A program made the translations under genes and the position numbers. A stretch of 64,000 bases of DNA from Polydactylus sextarius (taxonomy: Eukaryota > Chordata > Actinopteri > Polynemidae): the NCBI GenBank assembly GCA_016801845.1, contig CM028909.1, positions 16,841,313 to 16,905,312 on the forward strand. Reading direction: 5' to 3'. Positions 13,201 through 27,215 of the stretch are shown in pieces (positions within the stretch are counted from its first letter, which is position 1; each line of letters begins with the position of its first letter). The notes beneath the pieces are model-generated. The model saw nothing but the letters and a program-made list of their open reading frames with translations, ran no database searches and was not told the DNA's origin.

Positions 13201-15741
13201 AACCCCCACACCATCACTGTCCCTTTAGGGTGATATAGGGAGTGGATTTCCTTAGGACCTGAGAGGCAACATCAAACACTGGATCATTAATGAACCTCCT
13301 CCTTCTCTTCATTTCTCATTTACTCACACACTCTCTCATCAACACCAAAACATTGTCAGAGTCCTGTCTAAACCTCTCCCTGTCTCCGTCCCCTTCCTGT
13401 CTGTCTGTGTCTTGTCATAGAGAAGAAAGGACATAGGTTTGGGTCATAGGTTAAAGGTCAGACATCACTCTAGCTTTACTGCCATGATGATGACTGTTGC
13501 TATGGTAACAACAATATCAGAAGTTGGCACAAAAATGGCCAAATGTTGTTTGCTTGGGTATTACTATGAAATTACGTTTTTTTTTTTTTTTTTTTTTTCG
13601 TTTTTTTTTTCTTACCCCCCATTCGTTGTTTCTCCATGCTATTTACACACGCTGTGCAAATGATGAAAAATTGCTTTGTTGAAAAAAAGAGACAGAGAGA
13701 GGAACCCTTCTCCTTGAGGGCGGAAAAATAAAACACTTCTCCCCCCATCCCTAAAAATATGCACAGGGAAGTGAAAGAAAGAACGTGTGAGAGAAAAGAA
13801 AGAGAGTAAGAAATAGTTGCTGTGGCTTGGCTGTTTGTGTGGAGGAAGAAACAGAATTACAGCAAAAGCAGAGGTGCATGTGATAGAAATAGAGAAAGAA
13901 AGGAAGAGAGAGAGAGAGCAATGACAAACAGCTTTTTCCTTCCTGCCAGCGCTGTGTGCGGTGCACTCTGGATCCCCTCCCTCTCTGATTAGGCCCGTAT
14001 TGATTTGAGGTGTGTTTGAGGGGGGTGGATGTAAGGCGATGGGGTGGGAAGGAAGAGTGGGATGAGAGGGGAGGAGGAGAGGAGGAGGAGGAAGAAGAGG
14101 CAGTAGGGGTGCTGTAATTGTACACTAGATTCTCCTCTTTGGTGGGAGGGAAGGAGGGTGGGGGAGAGCAGGGAGGAGGAGGAGGCAGGGAGGGTGTTAA
14201 TAGGAGGTGAGAGAGAACTCCTGATGGGAGGAAGGCTCAAGCACACCAAAGAGAAAAGGAGAAAGAGAAGGAAGCAGAAGAGGAGAACAGCAACAAGATG
14301 GGGTGGTGGGAGGCAACTGGTGTGGAGGTAAAACTAGTAAAAATAAACACATGATGTAGATGTATTGTAGGCTGAGATGAATTTCTCAAGTAGCTGAAAG
14401 GCTCTTGTGCACTTAAGTTCAGTCGGAGGTCTTTGTGCAAACATCTGGAAAAAGAGAAAAGAACAGAGGGAGAGGAAGAACGGTGATAACACTTGAGGAC
14501 AGACTGTTGGAAAGAGACGTTGGAGGAGATGCAGAGACAGCCCTCCTCCCTCCCTCAAGTAGACAAACACACACACGTGAATAAGCCGGGCAGATCTGTC
14601 ATCCACGGCGGTGCAGGCCCCCTCTCATCTCTGACAGAACAGGCACATCTCCAGACGCCCGTGGCTTGCTTCACTCGCTCTGTTTCTCTCCTTTTCCTCT
14701 ACCTATCGCTTTTTTTCCCTCTTCGGCTCCTTTTCACTCTCTATCTTCCAACTCTGCATTTCCAAAGCAGCCGCTTTGGAGATTCTGTGTACAGGTAGAC
14801 AGAGCAGAGCAGCGATATCAAGCCTTTACTCTGGTCTCTTTACTGACTGCTCTTTCTCTCTTTCTGTGTGTGTGTTTGCAGATGCCCTCCTAGGCAAGAG
14901 AAAAAGCTTCTCTCCCAACAGCAGCAGTGAGTGTCCCTCTGACAGCAAGAAGTCACGTAGCGTATCCCCCAAAGGTAAGACCATCCAGTGTATTTGTGCA
15001 TTGTGTTGTTACAGATGTGCATGGACATGCTTTCTCTGAGAGGAAATGAGTGTAGGAAACAAGGACACCATGACTCAGTGTTGAAATGAAAGAGAGGGGA
15101 GTAAAGAAGGGGGAGAAATGAGGCGGTATCGATTTAGCTTCTGGTGGTTAAGGTGTTAGGGTTAGTGTGATGATGGGTATACACACACAAACACAGTAGA
15201 CAAACACATACCTCACACACATGCTCACTTGCTCCAGTTAATCCAGACAAGGTCATTGAGTGTATGTGTCACATGCTCATACACCCAAATTACCTGACAG
15301 AACGTGAAGAGATTAAGGTGGTTTTAGTTTTATATGCTATATCATTCTTGCTGATGATTCCTAGCATTCACACTTAATTGTTGCCTTTTAATTAGCTCTC
15401 CATGACGGACCTTGACAGGCCACACCTTGGCAAGATGATGCCCCTCTGTAACGCTGAAATCCAGTAGCCAGCCTCTATTATTCATATCTCCCTTGTGTGG
15501 TGTGAAACCGAGCGCCCAGTGTGGAGCCGGCACGGCCACCTGGCCTGTCCCTCTGGGCTCCTGAGGAAGACTTCCTGACTGATGCATTATACAGCAGGAA
15601 AAACCAAGGGCAGCTCACCACACATCCAGCCTCATCACACTGAGGCAGATGCATTAACTAGGTGCATTCAAGCACACACCCACAATCTCAAACAGAAGCA
15701 CTCACGACCACATGTACCAACATTGACAGCTTTAATGACAA

Positions 15742-15792
<51 letters not shown>

Positions 15793-18700
15793 TGTGGACA
15801 GTTGGATACTGAACTTTGTTGCTTTTTGGCACTGACTGATTTACTTACTTTACTTCCCATCAAGCACAATGTGTGGAGACCTGCATGAAAAACACTGTTA
15901 CACCCAGAGATGAGACTCACGTGTGCGTGTTATGTTTTGAGAGAATTGACTATACCATGCGTCGCCGGTGTAAAAATGTCCAAAAGATCAAAAGTGGGCC
16001 TCATTTTATCAGGCTTGATGCCAGTGGGGCACAATTCAATATATGCAAAGAGGAAATTGCTGCCAAGACCGGCAACATGACAAATTTGATGAAACACTTG
16101 AACGTGCGTGGAATAAATTTAAGAGCTGAATGTTGTTCAAATTCAAGAAGTACAGACACACAGCCATCTTCTTCTCTGCATTCAAGTCAACCTAACATTA
16201 CAGAAACCTCTCTGAAATCTCCACCTCCAAGTTCCATCTCAGTAAACAAAAACCTATCCCACCTGTATGTCATTGTTTTCTAAATGTAACGTTAGGTACG
16301 CTGACTTAAACTGAGATCCCTGTGTGAATAAACAACTTCCTAGTTATGGTAAAAAAAAAAGGTTTTCATGTTGTGAAACTTGCTTGAGTAAAAGTAACTG
16401 AGAAATAAAATTAATTTAAAATTCATATTGAAAAGCATCACTTAGGAAATTGTATCTGTACTGGTATGGATGTTGAATTTAAACATTGTTGAACAATTGT
16501 TATCCCTTTAGTTGAGTGTATTTGCTTTTGGAGGTTAAATTGAGCTGTGTAGACCTCAGCATGAACCCCGTGTTGACCTTTGCCCTCTGGGTGACCTTTG
16601 ACCAACAGCAGCTCTGCTTGCAGTCTCTTCCTCTTTCACTGTGTGGATCAGCACTCATTCCTGACTATTATAGTCTTACTTTGTCACAACCCAGCTTCTA
16701 AAAGATGCATGGATTTTTGTGGATGTGTGTGTATGTGTTCATCTCTGTGTGTCTCTGTGTAATCAGGCTTGGCTTCCTTTTATGGCAAATGGAGCTTGTT
16801 TGTTTTTACTCTGACCCCTGTATACGCCTTATATATACTCTTCCTTTGCTGTATATTTGCATAAAGGAGACAGAGACTTTGTGTGTGTGTTTAAGTGTGT
16901 GTGCAGCCTGCTGTCCAGAGAAGTATATTTGAGTCATTTCACAACACTGTTGATCCTGTTTCTTAACCTTGAGCTCTTTCCACACCCAAACGTTGACTCT
17001 GCACCTGTATGTGTGGAACTATATGGGTGTTATCTAAGTGTGTTAGATCTCTTTTCCTCCAAGTTTGCCGACAGACAATATCCATTAATGACTAATGCAG
17101 GTGGAGAAATAGATTGAGAGTAAGACTGAGAGGGATGGGGCTGGAGAGATTGGATGCCACTGTGTAAATGATGTCTGTTTTTCTTTCGGTTGCAAAGTCG
17201 GCACCCCCTGCTGTGTTTAGAGAGCAAAAAAACTTAAGACAGGCACAGACTAGTTGCGTACGCAGAAACATGCACACACGCATACACTCAAGGACCTTGG
17301 CTGGATTAGCTGGAGTTTGGCGGTGGAGACAGAGATGCTTGCGTGCTCGCTTCCTCCCTCACCACCTCCACCCCACCTCCGCTCCTCAGCGCCACTCCTG
17401 CTCGCCTGCCCGGGGCCAGGCTCAGGTTTCAATAAGAAGGAGGGTGGTAAAAATAACCCCTGCTTTCCTTTGCTTCTCCCTCCTCCTCATCATCATCCTG
17501 TTTCTCCCGCTTCTAACTCCCTAACCACCTCCCCATATCCCCCACCATCCTTACCTTGGATCATGTTACTATTGACAGAAAAAGAGAGAGGAGGAGGTCA
17601 GAGAAAGAGATTAAGTGTGGGGACTGACAGCTAGATAGATATCATACACCACATTGTCTTCACAACACCTTAAACACTGCACAGTGATACTATAATCACA
17701 TATATACATATGATGGTAGAGAATTAGTATTTTATGTATTGTATTTTGTTTTTTTATTTTTTGAGGGGGGTTGTCAACATTAGATGCAGTAAACAGAACT
17801 GCACAACAGCCATACATATAACCTTTCACCTATACCACTGATAGCATGGATACCACTGTGTTTTCAGTCAGAGAAGTCTTGAGTTCATGCAAGGTTCAGA
17901 CCTTTAACAATACATGCCTGTATGCATATGTATAAGAGGCTTCAAGTTCATCAGTGACCCCAATGAATGATCTGTGCGCATGTTTTCTGGCTGAGGCTTG
18001 TAGAGGGTAAAATGTCAAACAGAGCAGTGATCATAAAAGATATGCAAGGTGTATAAGAGGGTGTATGAGTATAGATAATTCTTTGTTCTGGGTTTTAACC
18101 ATGTTTACAAGAGCAGTGTGTCCTGATTCTATTTTGTGATGTTTTTATGGCTATGCAAGGTGTGATTATTATCCTAAAAATACAACTGTCTTGTGCCAAA
18201 ACCATAAAATGCAACAGAAAATATTACCTTCCCTCTAGACTCCACAGATGCAATCCTGATGTTTGCTGAAGATGCTGTTTAGAGGAATTAAATTAAAATG
18301 CAAACTTGTTTCTTATTCTGTGAAAAAATCACACTTATATTTGATTTAATTCTTGTCTTGTCCTTCAGGAATAACATAAAGATATTCTTTGCCAGGTCTC
18401 TAAACACCGATATGTTTAGTTCAGTGATATCCTGAAATGTGATTCTGTGTTTTGAACTACACATTTTCAAAATCTCTGACCTGTGGCTGTCACCTGGAGA
18501 CTCAAGTGGTTTGAAGCTGCATAGTATTTTTTTTTTTTTTTTAGATTTGAGTATGTGCTTGAGGCAAATTCCTCATGGATGCGCACGGATACACAAAATA
18601 ATTATTTAATCATATGCTAAAACGATCGTGCCGTTTCAAGTTCACATTCATCTCCTGACAACCTGTCTCTGACTAGTCATAACACAAGCCTCTCTCTCTC

Positions 18701-20877
18701 TCTCTCTTCAGAAAACTCCCAGAGTCCAGTAGTGGAGGCAGGCGGCAGCCACGGCCACATGAGCCCTGAGGAGCACTACAGGCGCATGATGTCAGCGCTC
18801 AGTGAGCAAGGGTCCTATGAGGAGCAGCAGCAGCGTCTCTACCAGCTGGCAAGCAGCATGGGTCTGCCTAGCCATGGTTAGTCCACACGTTCTGTATTTG
18901 TGTATTTAAGTGTGTGTAGGGCCATCATTGTTATCATCTTCTCCTTCTCACTGTCTTAATATGAGCTGCCAAATATTCGCAGTGCACACCAAATATCATT
19001 TCCTACTCGGTAAGAATTGAGTCATGAAATACCCAGACATGCTTTAATTTTTGTCTTTGTTTTGAAGTAACTTGAGATTCACTTCAAACCAAGAGTTTCC
19101 TTTGGAAGAACTTCAACAACTTCTATAAAAAACACCTTTTCCAGTGTAGCACTGTTCAGGGCACCATGTTAAGGTGTGCCACACTGCTGCCATTGTAAAA
19201 ACCTCAGCCATGGAGACGGCTGACATTTCTATTTGTGGTTCTTGCCCACCCAGTGTCAAAGTGTCACTCAGGGTGATTTCTGACCACCATGACTCTCCGT
19301 TGTTAACAACACCCACAAGCCTTCGCATGCATCAACGCCGCGATTGATCTGGAAGCTCTCATTGGCTGCCTGCCATGGCTCTAAATCTCCCAACACTCCG
19401 GAAACCACCAGTGTGTCCTAGTTTTTCTCAATTTCTACAGACACATAAAATTTACTGGTTTTAGCTTGAGAGAATTGTAGTTTGATAGGGAAAAAAGAAA
19501 ATGAGAAAAGTTGCCTTGTTTGGGTTTTATAAGTTGGCTTTACATTCATTTCACTCTGCCTGCCATTAAATGTTAAACTTTTTCTCACATTTTTGTAAAG
19601 AATGTAGCATAAAAATCCTATCCGACTTTATGAGCTCTTTTGCAGTAGCATAAATCCAATCGATGCCCCGGCTGAATTGTAGTTTGAGCTACTTTTATTT
19701 TTATTTGATTAGTAATGATTTTTAATTGCTGGCTGCAAATCTAGGGGGCGAAGCCTATAAACGCTTTAATTGCCTTTTCCCCATGTCTTAGAGGAGTTAG
19801 TGGCAAGATGCAGTGCATTGTGGGGATTTTATGGCCCAGGGTGCAGTCTGATCGCTGGCTTCCTTTCTCAGAAGCTTTGCTCGTATGAGGCAGACGCTCT
19901 GGCGCAATACAGAAACACTCGTTCCCCTTCTTCACTTCCACATTCCAAATCGTTTGATAGTTTCCACACTATCCTTTATTCTGCACTTGTGCATTCTTCT
20001 TCCAAGCTGCACTTAAAAGCTTTCTATGTGCGGGAGAAGAAGAGACAGTGGTAAAAAGACACCAGGAATAGGATAAAATATCAGAGGAGAGAAATGGTCA
20101 AAGGAAATGAGGGAGGAACAGAGACGAGGGAAGAGTGAATAAATAACTTTTCCCGGAGCAAGAAATCAAGAAAATAACACACACACACTCACTCAAGTTT
20201 ACAGCATATTAATGATGCTCAGGTCACACACTTAAATATAACAACCATTTAAAACACAACCTCATGGTGAGATTTCGTTTTAGCGACGTGTGTTGCATCC
20301 ACTGTTGTGTTGGTGAGTGTCCGATCCTCTAAATGGATGATGAGCCATGGGCATCGCAGGCTTTTCCAACGCTCCGTTTGGTGACTTTGGTGCTGTTAAT
20401 ATTCCTTGTCTTCCACACCTGGCAACTTTGTCCATCCACCCACCAACAGTTTGTGTAGGAAAACTACCTCTCTACATCCTCCCTTAGTCCAATTAACAGT
20501 TGGAGCTCGTTAAGAAACTAAAAATCTCAGACACAAACAGTCTAGGAGGTCGGACAGAGGATCAGTTGTTTTGTCTCTTGAGAGACTGATGAGAATCACT
20601 TCAGCAAGAGCCCCTTGACATTGACCTAGTCTCCGATGGGGCCCTTGTGACCTCCTTCTCTCTCTCCACCGTTGCCCCCCCACTTCCACCACGTCTCCCT
20701 ATACATCTCCCTCTCAAGTGCTGCTTTTATATCCCCTCCCCTCCTCTTCTTCCTCCTTTTCCGTACCCCCACCTCCAACTCTCCCTTTAGCCTTGGTCCC
20801 CGCAGAGCATCCTTTCATGTGTTTGAAGTGTAGGGCACAGAAAATGAAAGTGTGTGTGCGGGAAAGAGGCGGGGGTG

Positions 20878-20913
<36 letters not shown>

Positions 20914-22816
20914 AAGGTGTTGTTTGAGAGGCTCTCTCTGGTCCTGATGGGCAAAAGAAGAGTTGGGAAGGGGTGGAGGGGCTGAAATAAGGTGGAGGGA
21001 TGGTGGGGTTGTAAAAATGGCCAGGAGGGCTTTCCCTCCCTCTTCATATGATGAAAGGAGAGAGAAAAGAAAAAGAAAGGTGGGGGTAGAGATCCAGATG
21101 AAAGTGAAGGGAGGTGTGGGATAGAAAGGATGTTCTCCTTTTTTGTCTCCTGCAGTTTAGTCTGATTTGAAACATGAAGATGTACACAACATCTCTATAT
21201 TATCATCCCAAAGAGCTTGGGAACTACAGCTTGTGATTTGTGAAAATACAAACACTCATATCTTCAGTGTGACAAAACATGCCACTATTTTACCACGGGT
21301 AATGCCTGTGATATTGGTTGAATACCTCTTCCTGAAAACATACTTTTCTGTGGTACTTGGTGCTTTAGCAGATGGATATTGGCTTTTGTGTACCTGCCAG
21401 TCCACCAAATGTAACACGAGGCCGGCCAAGCTGTATCAGTACAGCGCTCCTCTGCATTCTCACGCCAAGGAAAACTCAGCTTAACAGAGGGGATTTAGGC
21501 CCAACTCCAGGAGTGATGGCAGGGAGAAAAAAATGGGGTGACACAAAGGAGGGATAAGCGGGATGTGTCCAAGTGGTAAACCGGGACCTCCCAAAATAAC
21601 TTGCAAAGAAAGAGTTGCATCTGTGTGTCTGTCTGTTTATGTGTCCCCAATTAGGACTCTAATTTGCAGTCAGAGAGATTCTCCCCTTGTGCTCCAGCAG
21701 CTGCAACATGAAGAGTTTTAGGGGGGAAACTCTGAATCCGAGTACACACAACACACACACACACACACAGAAGGGTAGAGCCCCAGGTGACCCTGCTCCT
21801 CTCAGTTCACATGATGAAAGAGAATTAGAGAGAGGAGGGGGAGAGAGAGAGCAAAATATAAAACCTATGTCGAGGTGAAGTTTTACAAACATGGACTGGA
21901 TAAAAAGGGAATAGAATAAGAGGAGAACTGGAAGAAATACTAGACAAAGAAATTATCAAAAGAAATTTAGAAGTTCTACCATGTTATATAGCTCATATTG
22001 TCTGGGTTTAAAGAAGCGCTGCACTTATTTAACATATCAAAGTCAGGACTGTAGCTACCACTGACTCACATCTTTGGTTTTTAAGTGTCCTATGTTTTTT
22101 TTTTTTTTTTACCAAATATATTTGAGCAGTTGTAGAGAAAAAAGAAAGAAGTTGTCCTCACCCTGTCAGAACAGTTGTTTAAAGTTTTCATACTCAAGTG
22201 ATATTGCTTAAGTAATCTAATGTTGGACACTAGACATTTTTTAAGCTCAAAATAATGTATTTATTTTGTAATGTATTACATGTATTTATAATGTATTACA
22301 AAATTAGTGAATCGAGATTGAAAGAATTTCAGTTTCTACCAGGCAGGAAGGGTCTAGTCAAAGACACTATTCAGTTGCATTATGGGAAGTATAAGACCCA
22401 GTGTTTTTAGAGCTCAACCCTAATTAACATCTGAAACTAAAAGTTAAGGTCTCTTAGTTGTCATGTTTTGGCTGCAGTTCAGTCAGGATATCTTGTGCTC
22501 CGCTGCATTGATTGACTGTTCTTTTTAAAAATGTGTCTCTTGGAAGTGTCCAAACTTTATGGAGGTGCAACACAAAATCACTGGAGTGCCCCTTTAACTG
22601 AGCAAGTCATACAAAATAATTGGTGAGGTGGGATTGTGACCACAGTAAACTCTTAGAGGTCAACTCTGCCATATACGCAAGTGCACAACAGACTGTGCGT
22701 GCGTGCGTGCGTGCGTGTGTGTGTATGTGTGTGCGTGTGTGCGCGCGCACTTGCGGGCTTCAGTTCCCTCTGATCCTTCCCTTATCGCTCACCCACCCCC
22801 CACCCCCCACCCCCCT

Positions 22817-22854
<38 letters not shown>

Positions 22855-24881
22855 GTCTGCCGCCAGCCGAGTCCCCTGCGGCCTGGCGCAGCAAACAGAT
22901 CGATACACCGGAGCTAGGCCGCATTAATATCTGTCGCTTCACCCCCCCACCCCGGCGCCCGCTCAACTGCTTCAGCACACACAGTACACACAGAAACACA
23001 CAGTCAGGGACACACACACGCAAGCACCTAAATCACGCAGACACACATCACACCCGTACCGGCGGCGGAAATGGCCCCTGGCTCCCGAGGGATCTGTCTA
23101 ATTAAAAAAGTGGGGAGGGGGAAGAGGGGGAGGAGACGGAGAAGAGTGGCGAGAAAGAGAGAGAGAGGATAGATAGATTGTGACAGAGAGAGGGAGAGAG
23201 AGAGAGGGAGAGGGAGGAGAGACAGAGCAGGATGGATTTTTCTCTCATTAGAAGCCATGTCTCCTGGTGTGGCCTGGCCTGGCTGATAATGATGAGGCCT
23301 CTTCTCCTGCGAGGGCGAGAGAGAACCGGGGTTGCTTGGAGAGAGGGGAAGAGTTAAAAAAAGAGATCGACTGAGGGGAGCGGTAGAGGGTATAAGGTGG
23401 AGAGAAGAGGGCAGGCACAGATTCAGGGAGACGGTGTGATGATGGGGGCAAAGGTTGAGAGGGGTAAAAATGCTTCGCACCTGATGTGTGAAGTTGCTTT
23501 TTGCTCATTCAATTGTACAAAAACACAAAGATATTATTAATAATTCACCTTTATTTATTTTTGAAACCATTATCAAGTACACCATAAGCTCAGCTCAGTT
23601 CAGAGTGTGACAGGTGGATTTGAACATTACATGCGCCTCTGCCAAAATGTGTTTTGTTTATCTTTGTTCACTTTGAGTGTGTTTACATGCTTATGTGTCT
23701 GTACGCATATTTGGTTGGAACATGGGGATTAGAAAATGCATCACAGTCATTTCAGTATTAATGTGGAATGAGCCGAGTAGAGTTTTCTTAAAATGACTTA
23801 TTATAGTTATCTGCTCTCTGAACATTCACATCGATCACTGCAGGACAAGAAATAACTTTTTAAAAGATGCTTCACTTAAGTGTAATGTTTACATTTTAGC
23901 TAAAGTACAACACACTCACACGACTCAACTATAAGCTGGTGAAAAGCATAGTTAGTTAGATTTTTTTGTTGTAAGTTTGTTTTAATAACTGATTGTAGAT
24001 TGTAGAATAACTGATGGATGAAGATCTGGATGCTAAATTTGTTCACCCCACACACCCCGACTCCCTCTTGTCTTTCCTCTTTGCCTCTATTATTAATCCT
24101 TCATCATCTTCCTATCTCTATCTTTCCATCTCTCTTCCTCTTCTGTGCTTTCCCTTCTATGCTCCTGCATTCTTTATTCAGAAATGCTGCGTGCTCGTCA
24201 GGAAGCACTGGCTGCAGCGGCGAGGAATCCAGTGGCCTTAGAAGCTCACCTGCCATCGGCAGGCAGCTCTTCTTCATCCAGCCAGAGACGCAAGCAGGGT
24301 CTGCCGCAGCACCGTGACGCACATTACACCGACAGGTAAGACGCACATTGAAACACAAAATTTTTATGACTGCAACCACCCTCTTCTTGCAGTACCAGTA
24401 CTATTCATCATTAATAAAGTGCAACACCCACATATCCACGCACAGATACATACAGCACCAGAGACCTAGTCAGTTGATGTAACCACATGTAGAAAATGTT
24501 CAGAAACTGTTTGTAAGTGGGAGCAAGAGTTGAAGGAGTTAATCAGCTGCCAGTTCATATCACTACACCACTCTACATTTCTTTCCATCCTTCTACCCAG
24601 TTTTGGTTTATTCGGTGTGTTGCAGTGCATGTGAATGTATGTGCATCTCCACATACATGGCTAAACTAAGGATCCAATAACCTCTTGGCTTCCACTGTGG
24701 AGCTGCACGCCTGCATCAGCGGCTCTTTCTCCCTCCTCTCCCCTCAGCACTGGCCCCTGCGCCTCCCAAACAAAGCCGGGGGCAGCGGGAGTGGGCGGGT
24801 AATTGCTTGTCGATTATTTATGTGGCGCGGGGAGAGGCGGGGGATCGATAATGGGCCGGCGGTGCGGCAGCGGGGGGTGGG

Positions 24882-24916
<35 letters not shown>

Positions 24917-26564
24917 AGAGACAGAGTGGGGTGGGGGTGGTGAGGGGTAGGGGTGGGGATATAAGCAGGAAGCAGAGCGGCCAGACGCTGTGTGGTGCAG
25001 CTCTGCTAGGCTGTGGGGGTGTATATTGTGTGTGTTTGTCAGAGAGTGAGTGTGTGCACGTGCAAGGGGGGGGCTGATTGTTTGTTTCTGTTTGTTTGTT
25101 CCATTTCTCGAGCTGGCCGTGTGCATGCATGCTCATCTGTGCGGATTGAATTCGGGTTTGTTTGTGTGAATATGTCTGCTAATTTGTGTGTGTGTATGTG
25201 TGTGTGGCCAGTGGTGCAGTGTGAATGTAGTCAGTGAGCCGCGGCTGCTCTCCGACAGCACAGAGTAATTAGCCACACAGGACCGGGGAGAGTTAACTAG
25301 GCCTCACCCTCCCTCCATCTATTTATCTCTACCTCACTCCGTCCTTCCCTCTGCCTCCCCTTCTCTTTCACTCTCAATATGTTTTTGGCACGACTAAAAA
25401 AAAGAGGGGTTAATGGGAAAAATGTGTTAAAGTGCCCTTTACATCACTTGTCCCGATGTCCAAATGAAAGAATACAAGAAAAGGCAAACAGACAAAGAGT
25501 GGTGGAAAATCTGTATAATGTTGCACCTGCATTTACTCATGGATGCATTAAGTATGAGGCTAAAAGTACATAGACACTTACTGTTTGGGTTGGTTTTTTT
25601 GTGTGTTTTGGGCTATGTCTCTTACTCTCTTTAAGGGAAATCTTAATGGTAGGCCTACAGTGTAAAACATTTTTAGACAACAGCATGCTTCCAGATTTGT
25701 GGCAACAGTTGAGGGAAGACCTTCTTGTGTTTCAGCATAGCAAAGCCTCTGTGCCAGGGCCATAAAGAAATGGATTCTCCAGTTTGGTTTGGAAGAACAT
25801 AACCATTGAGCCTTGACCCGGTTCATAACCTTTGCGATGAACTATATCTCAGACTATATGACAGACTGAGTCGCCTAAACTCACTAATGCTCTTGTGGCC
25901 GTGGCTTATAGAAACATGGTTTTGTGCAGAGATGTTGCACATGGGTGTAATGTTCGCATACTTTTGAGTGTGAAGTGCACACGTCTGTCTAAATGACAGA
26001 CTACTTACTCCCTTTAGAATATACAAAACCTGTGAAAAGAAAATCTAAAAAAGACTGTGAAGAGAAAATTAAAATCAAGATAATTGGGGAGTAAAAGCAA
26101 AAAAGCAGAGACAGAATGAAAAGCTGAGACTGAGGAAGTGAGTTAGAGACGGAAGCTCTCCCCCTCTCTCCCTCTTTCCATGGCTCACCTTTCCATCGAC
26201 CCCTCATCATTGATTATCTGGGGCCCATTAGGGCCCATTGTTAAAAACAAATCATTAGGGCCGCTCGATGGGCTTAGAGCCTGGCGCTCCATTTGTCTGG
26301 CCTTAAATGGCACTAAGCTCACCAAGCATCTGCAAGGCAAATAGGGGAGGGATGTAGAAAAGTAAAGAGAAAAGGGGGAGAGAGGAGAGGAAGTGGAAAA
26401 CATGGGAGCTTAAAACTGTGATGAAGAGGGGAGATGGTGAGAGGACGACATGACGGAGAGAGAGAGAGATGAACCAAAATAGGGAATGAGGAGATGGAGA
26501 GAGTGTGAGATAACGGGAGGAAGGGAGGGACGGAGAGAACGAGCGAGAGAGGGCGGGCGGGCGG

Positions 26565-26604
<40 letters not shown>

Positions 26605-26730
26605 GCGTGGAGGGAGCCTCATCCATTTTAATGAGCTTCCTGTGTAAATGTGTTCCTGCGGAGAAGGAGCCGAAGGCGGCCGCGCGGCGCTCCTAATCCC
26701 CCCACGCTCCCGTCATTAAGGGCAGCCCTG

Positions 26731-26796
<66 letters not shown>

Positions 26797-26909
26797 CGGC
26801 GCACACACACTGCCTGGGCTGCTGTGGTACGGGACCGCTGTCGCCACTCTGACAGGTCGTCACACACCAGTGAATTCCCCAGGAGCCCCTGGCCTCACTG
26901 CAGGCAGAG

Positions 26910-26940
<31 letters not shown>

Positions 26941-27178
26941 GAGAGAGCATCCAGTGATATAGTTGTGCATGATTATGAGCCCACCTTGCACTTGTGAATC
27001 TGCCCATTTTCAGTCTCATGCAAAAAACTAGGTGAGTGTTTTTGCTTCGTCTTTTTATAGCATGTTAGTGGTTTACCAACAAAATGCACTGATAGGGAAA
27101 AAAGAAAACCACACACAGACACAGACAGACATGTGCACATACACATAAACACACACAAGCAGGCACGTGCGTGAATAC

Positions 27179-27215
<37 letters not shown>

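Larger units (their letters stand above)
7949..14881 (+). other. samd11: SAMD11 intron b-c (about 6.9 kb)
   Basis: Contains a GC/GA-rich block at 9590-10500 (possible internal promoter), a perfect RFX X-box at 11111-11123, a GC-rich conserved-looking island at about 12050-12310, a nuclear-receptor half-site array at 13428-13460 and an X-box at 13496-13509. A T-rich tract lies at 13577-13611 and a purine-rich segment at 13780-14330. Apparent reading frames here come from low-complexity repeats. Confidence 0.7.
14975..18711 (+). other. samd11: SAMD11 intron c-d (about 3.7 kb)
   Basis: Contains a homeodomain-motif-rich island at about 15380-15600, a (GATA)n microsatellite at 15743-15792 and a decayed hAT/BED-finger fragment at about 15985-16260. 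No other gene was seen. Confidence 0.7.
18877..24181 (+). other. samd11: SAMD11 intron d-e (about 5.3 kb)
   Basis: Contains (GT)n at 20880-20912, a short (AC)n near 21750, (GTGC)n/(AC)n at 22694-22850, and GC-richer segments near 19730-19830 and 22860-23100 with TAAT-core motifs. Purine-rich low-complexity sequence lies at 23110-23240. No coding exon was supported. Confidence 0.65.

Noticed and set aside
22620..23105. 161-codon open frame on the + strand
   Set aside because: Cys-Val and His-Thr runs come from the GT and CA microsatellites.
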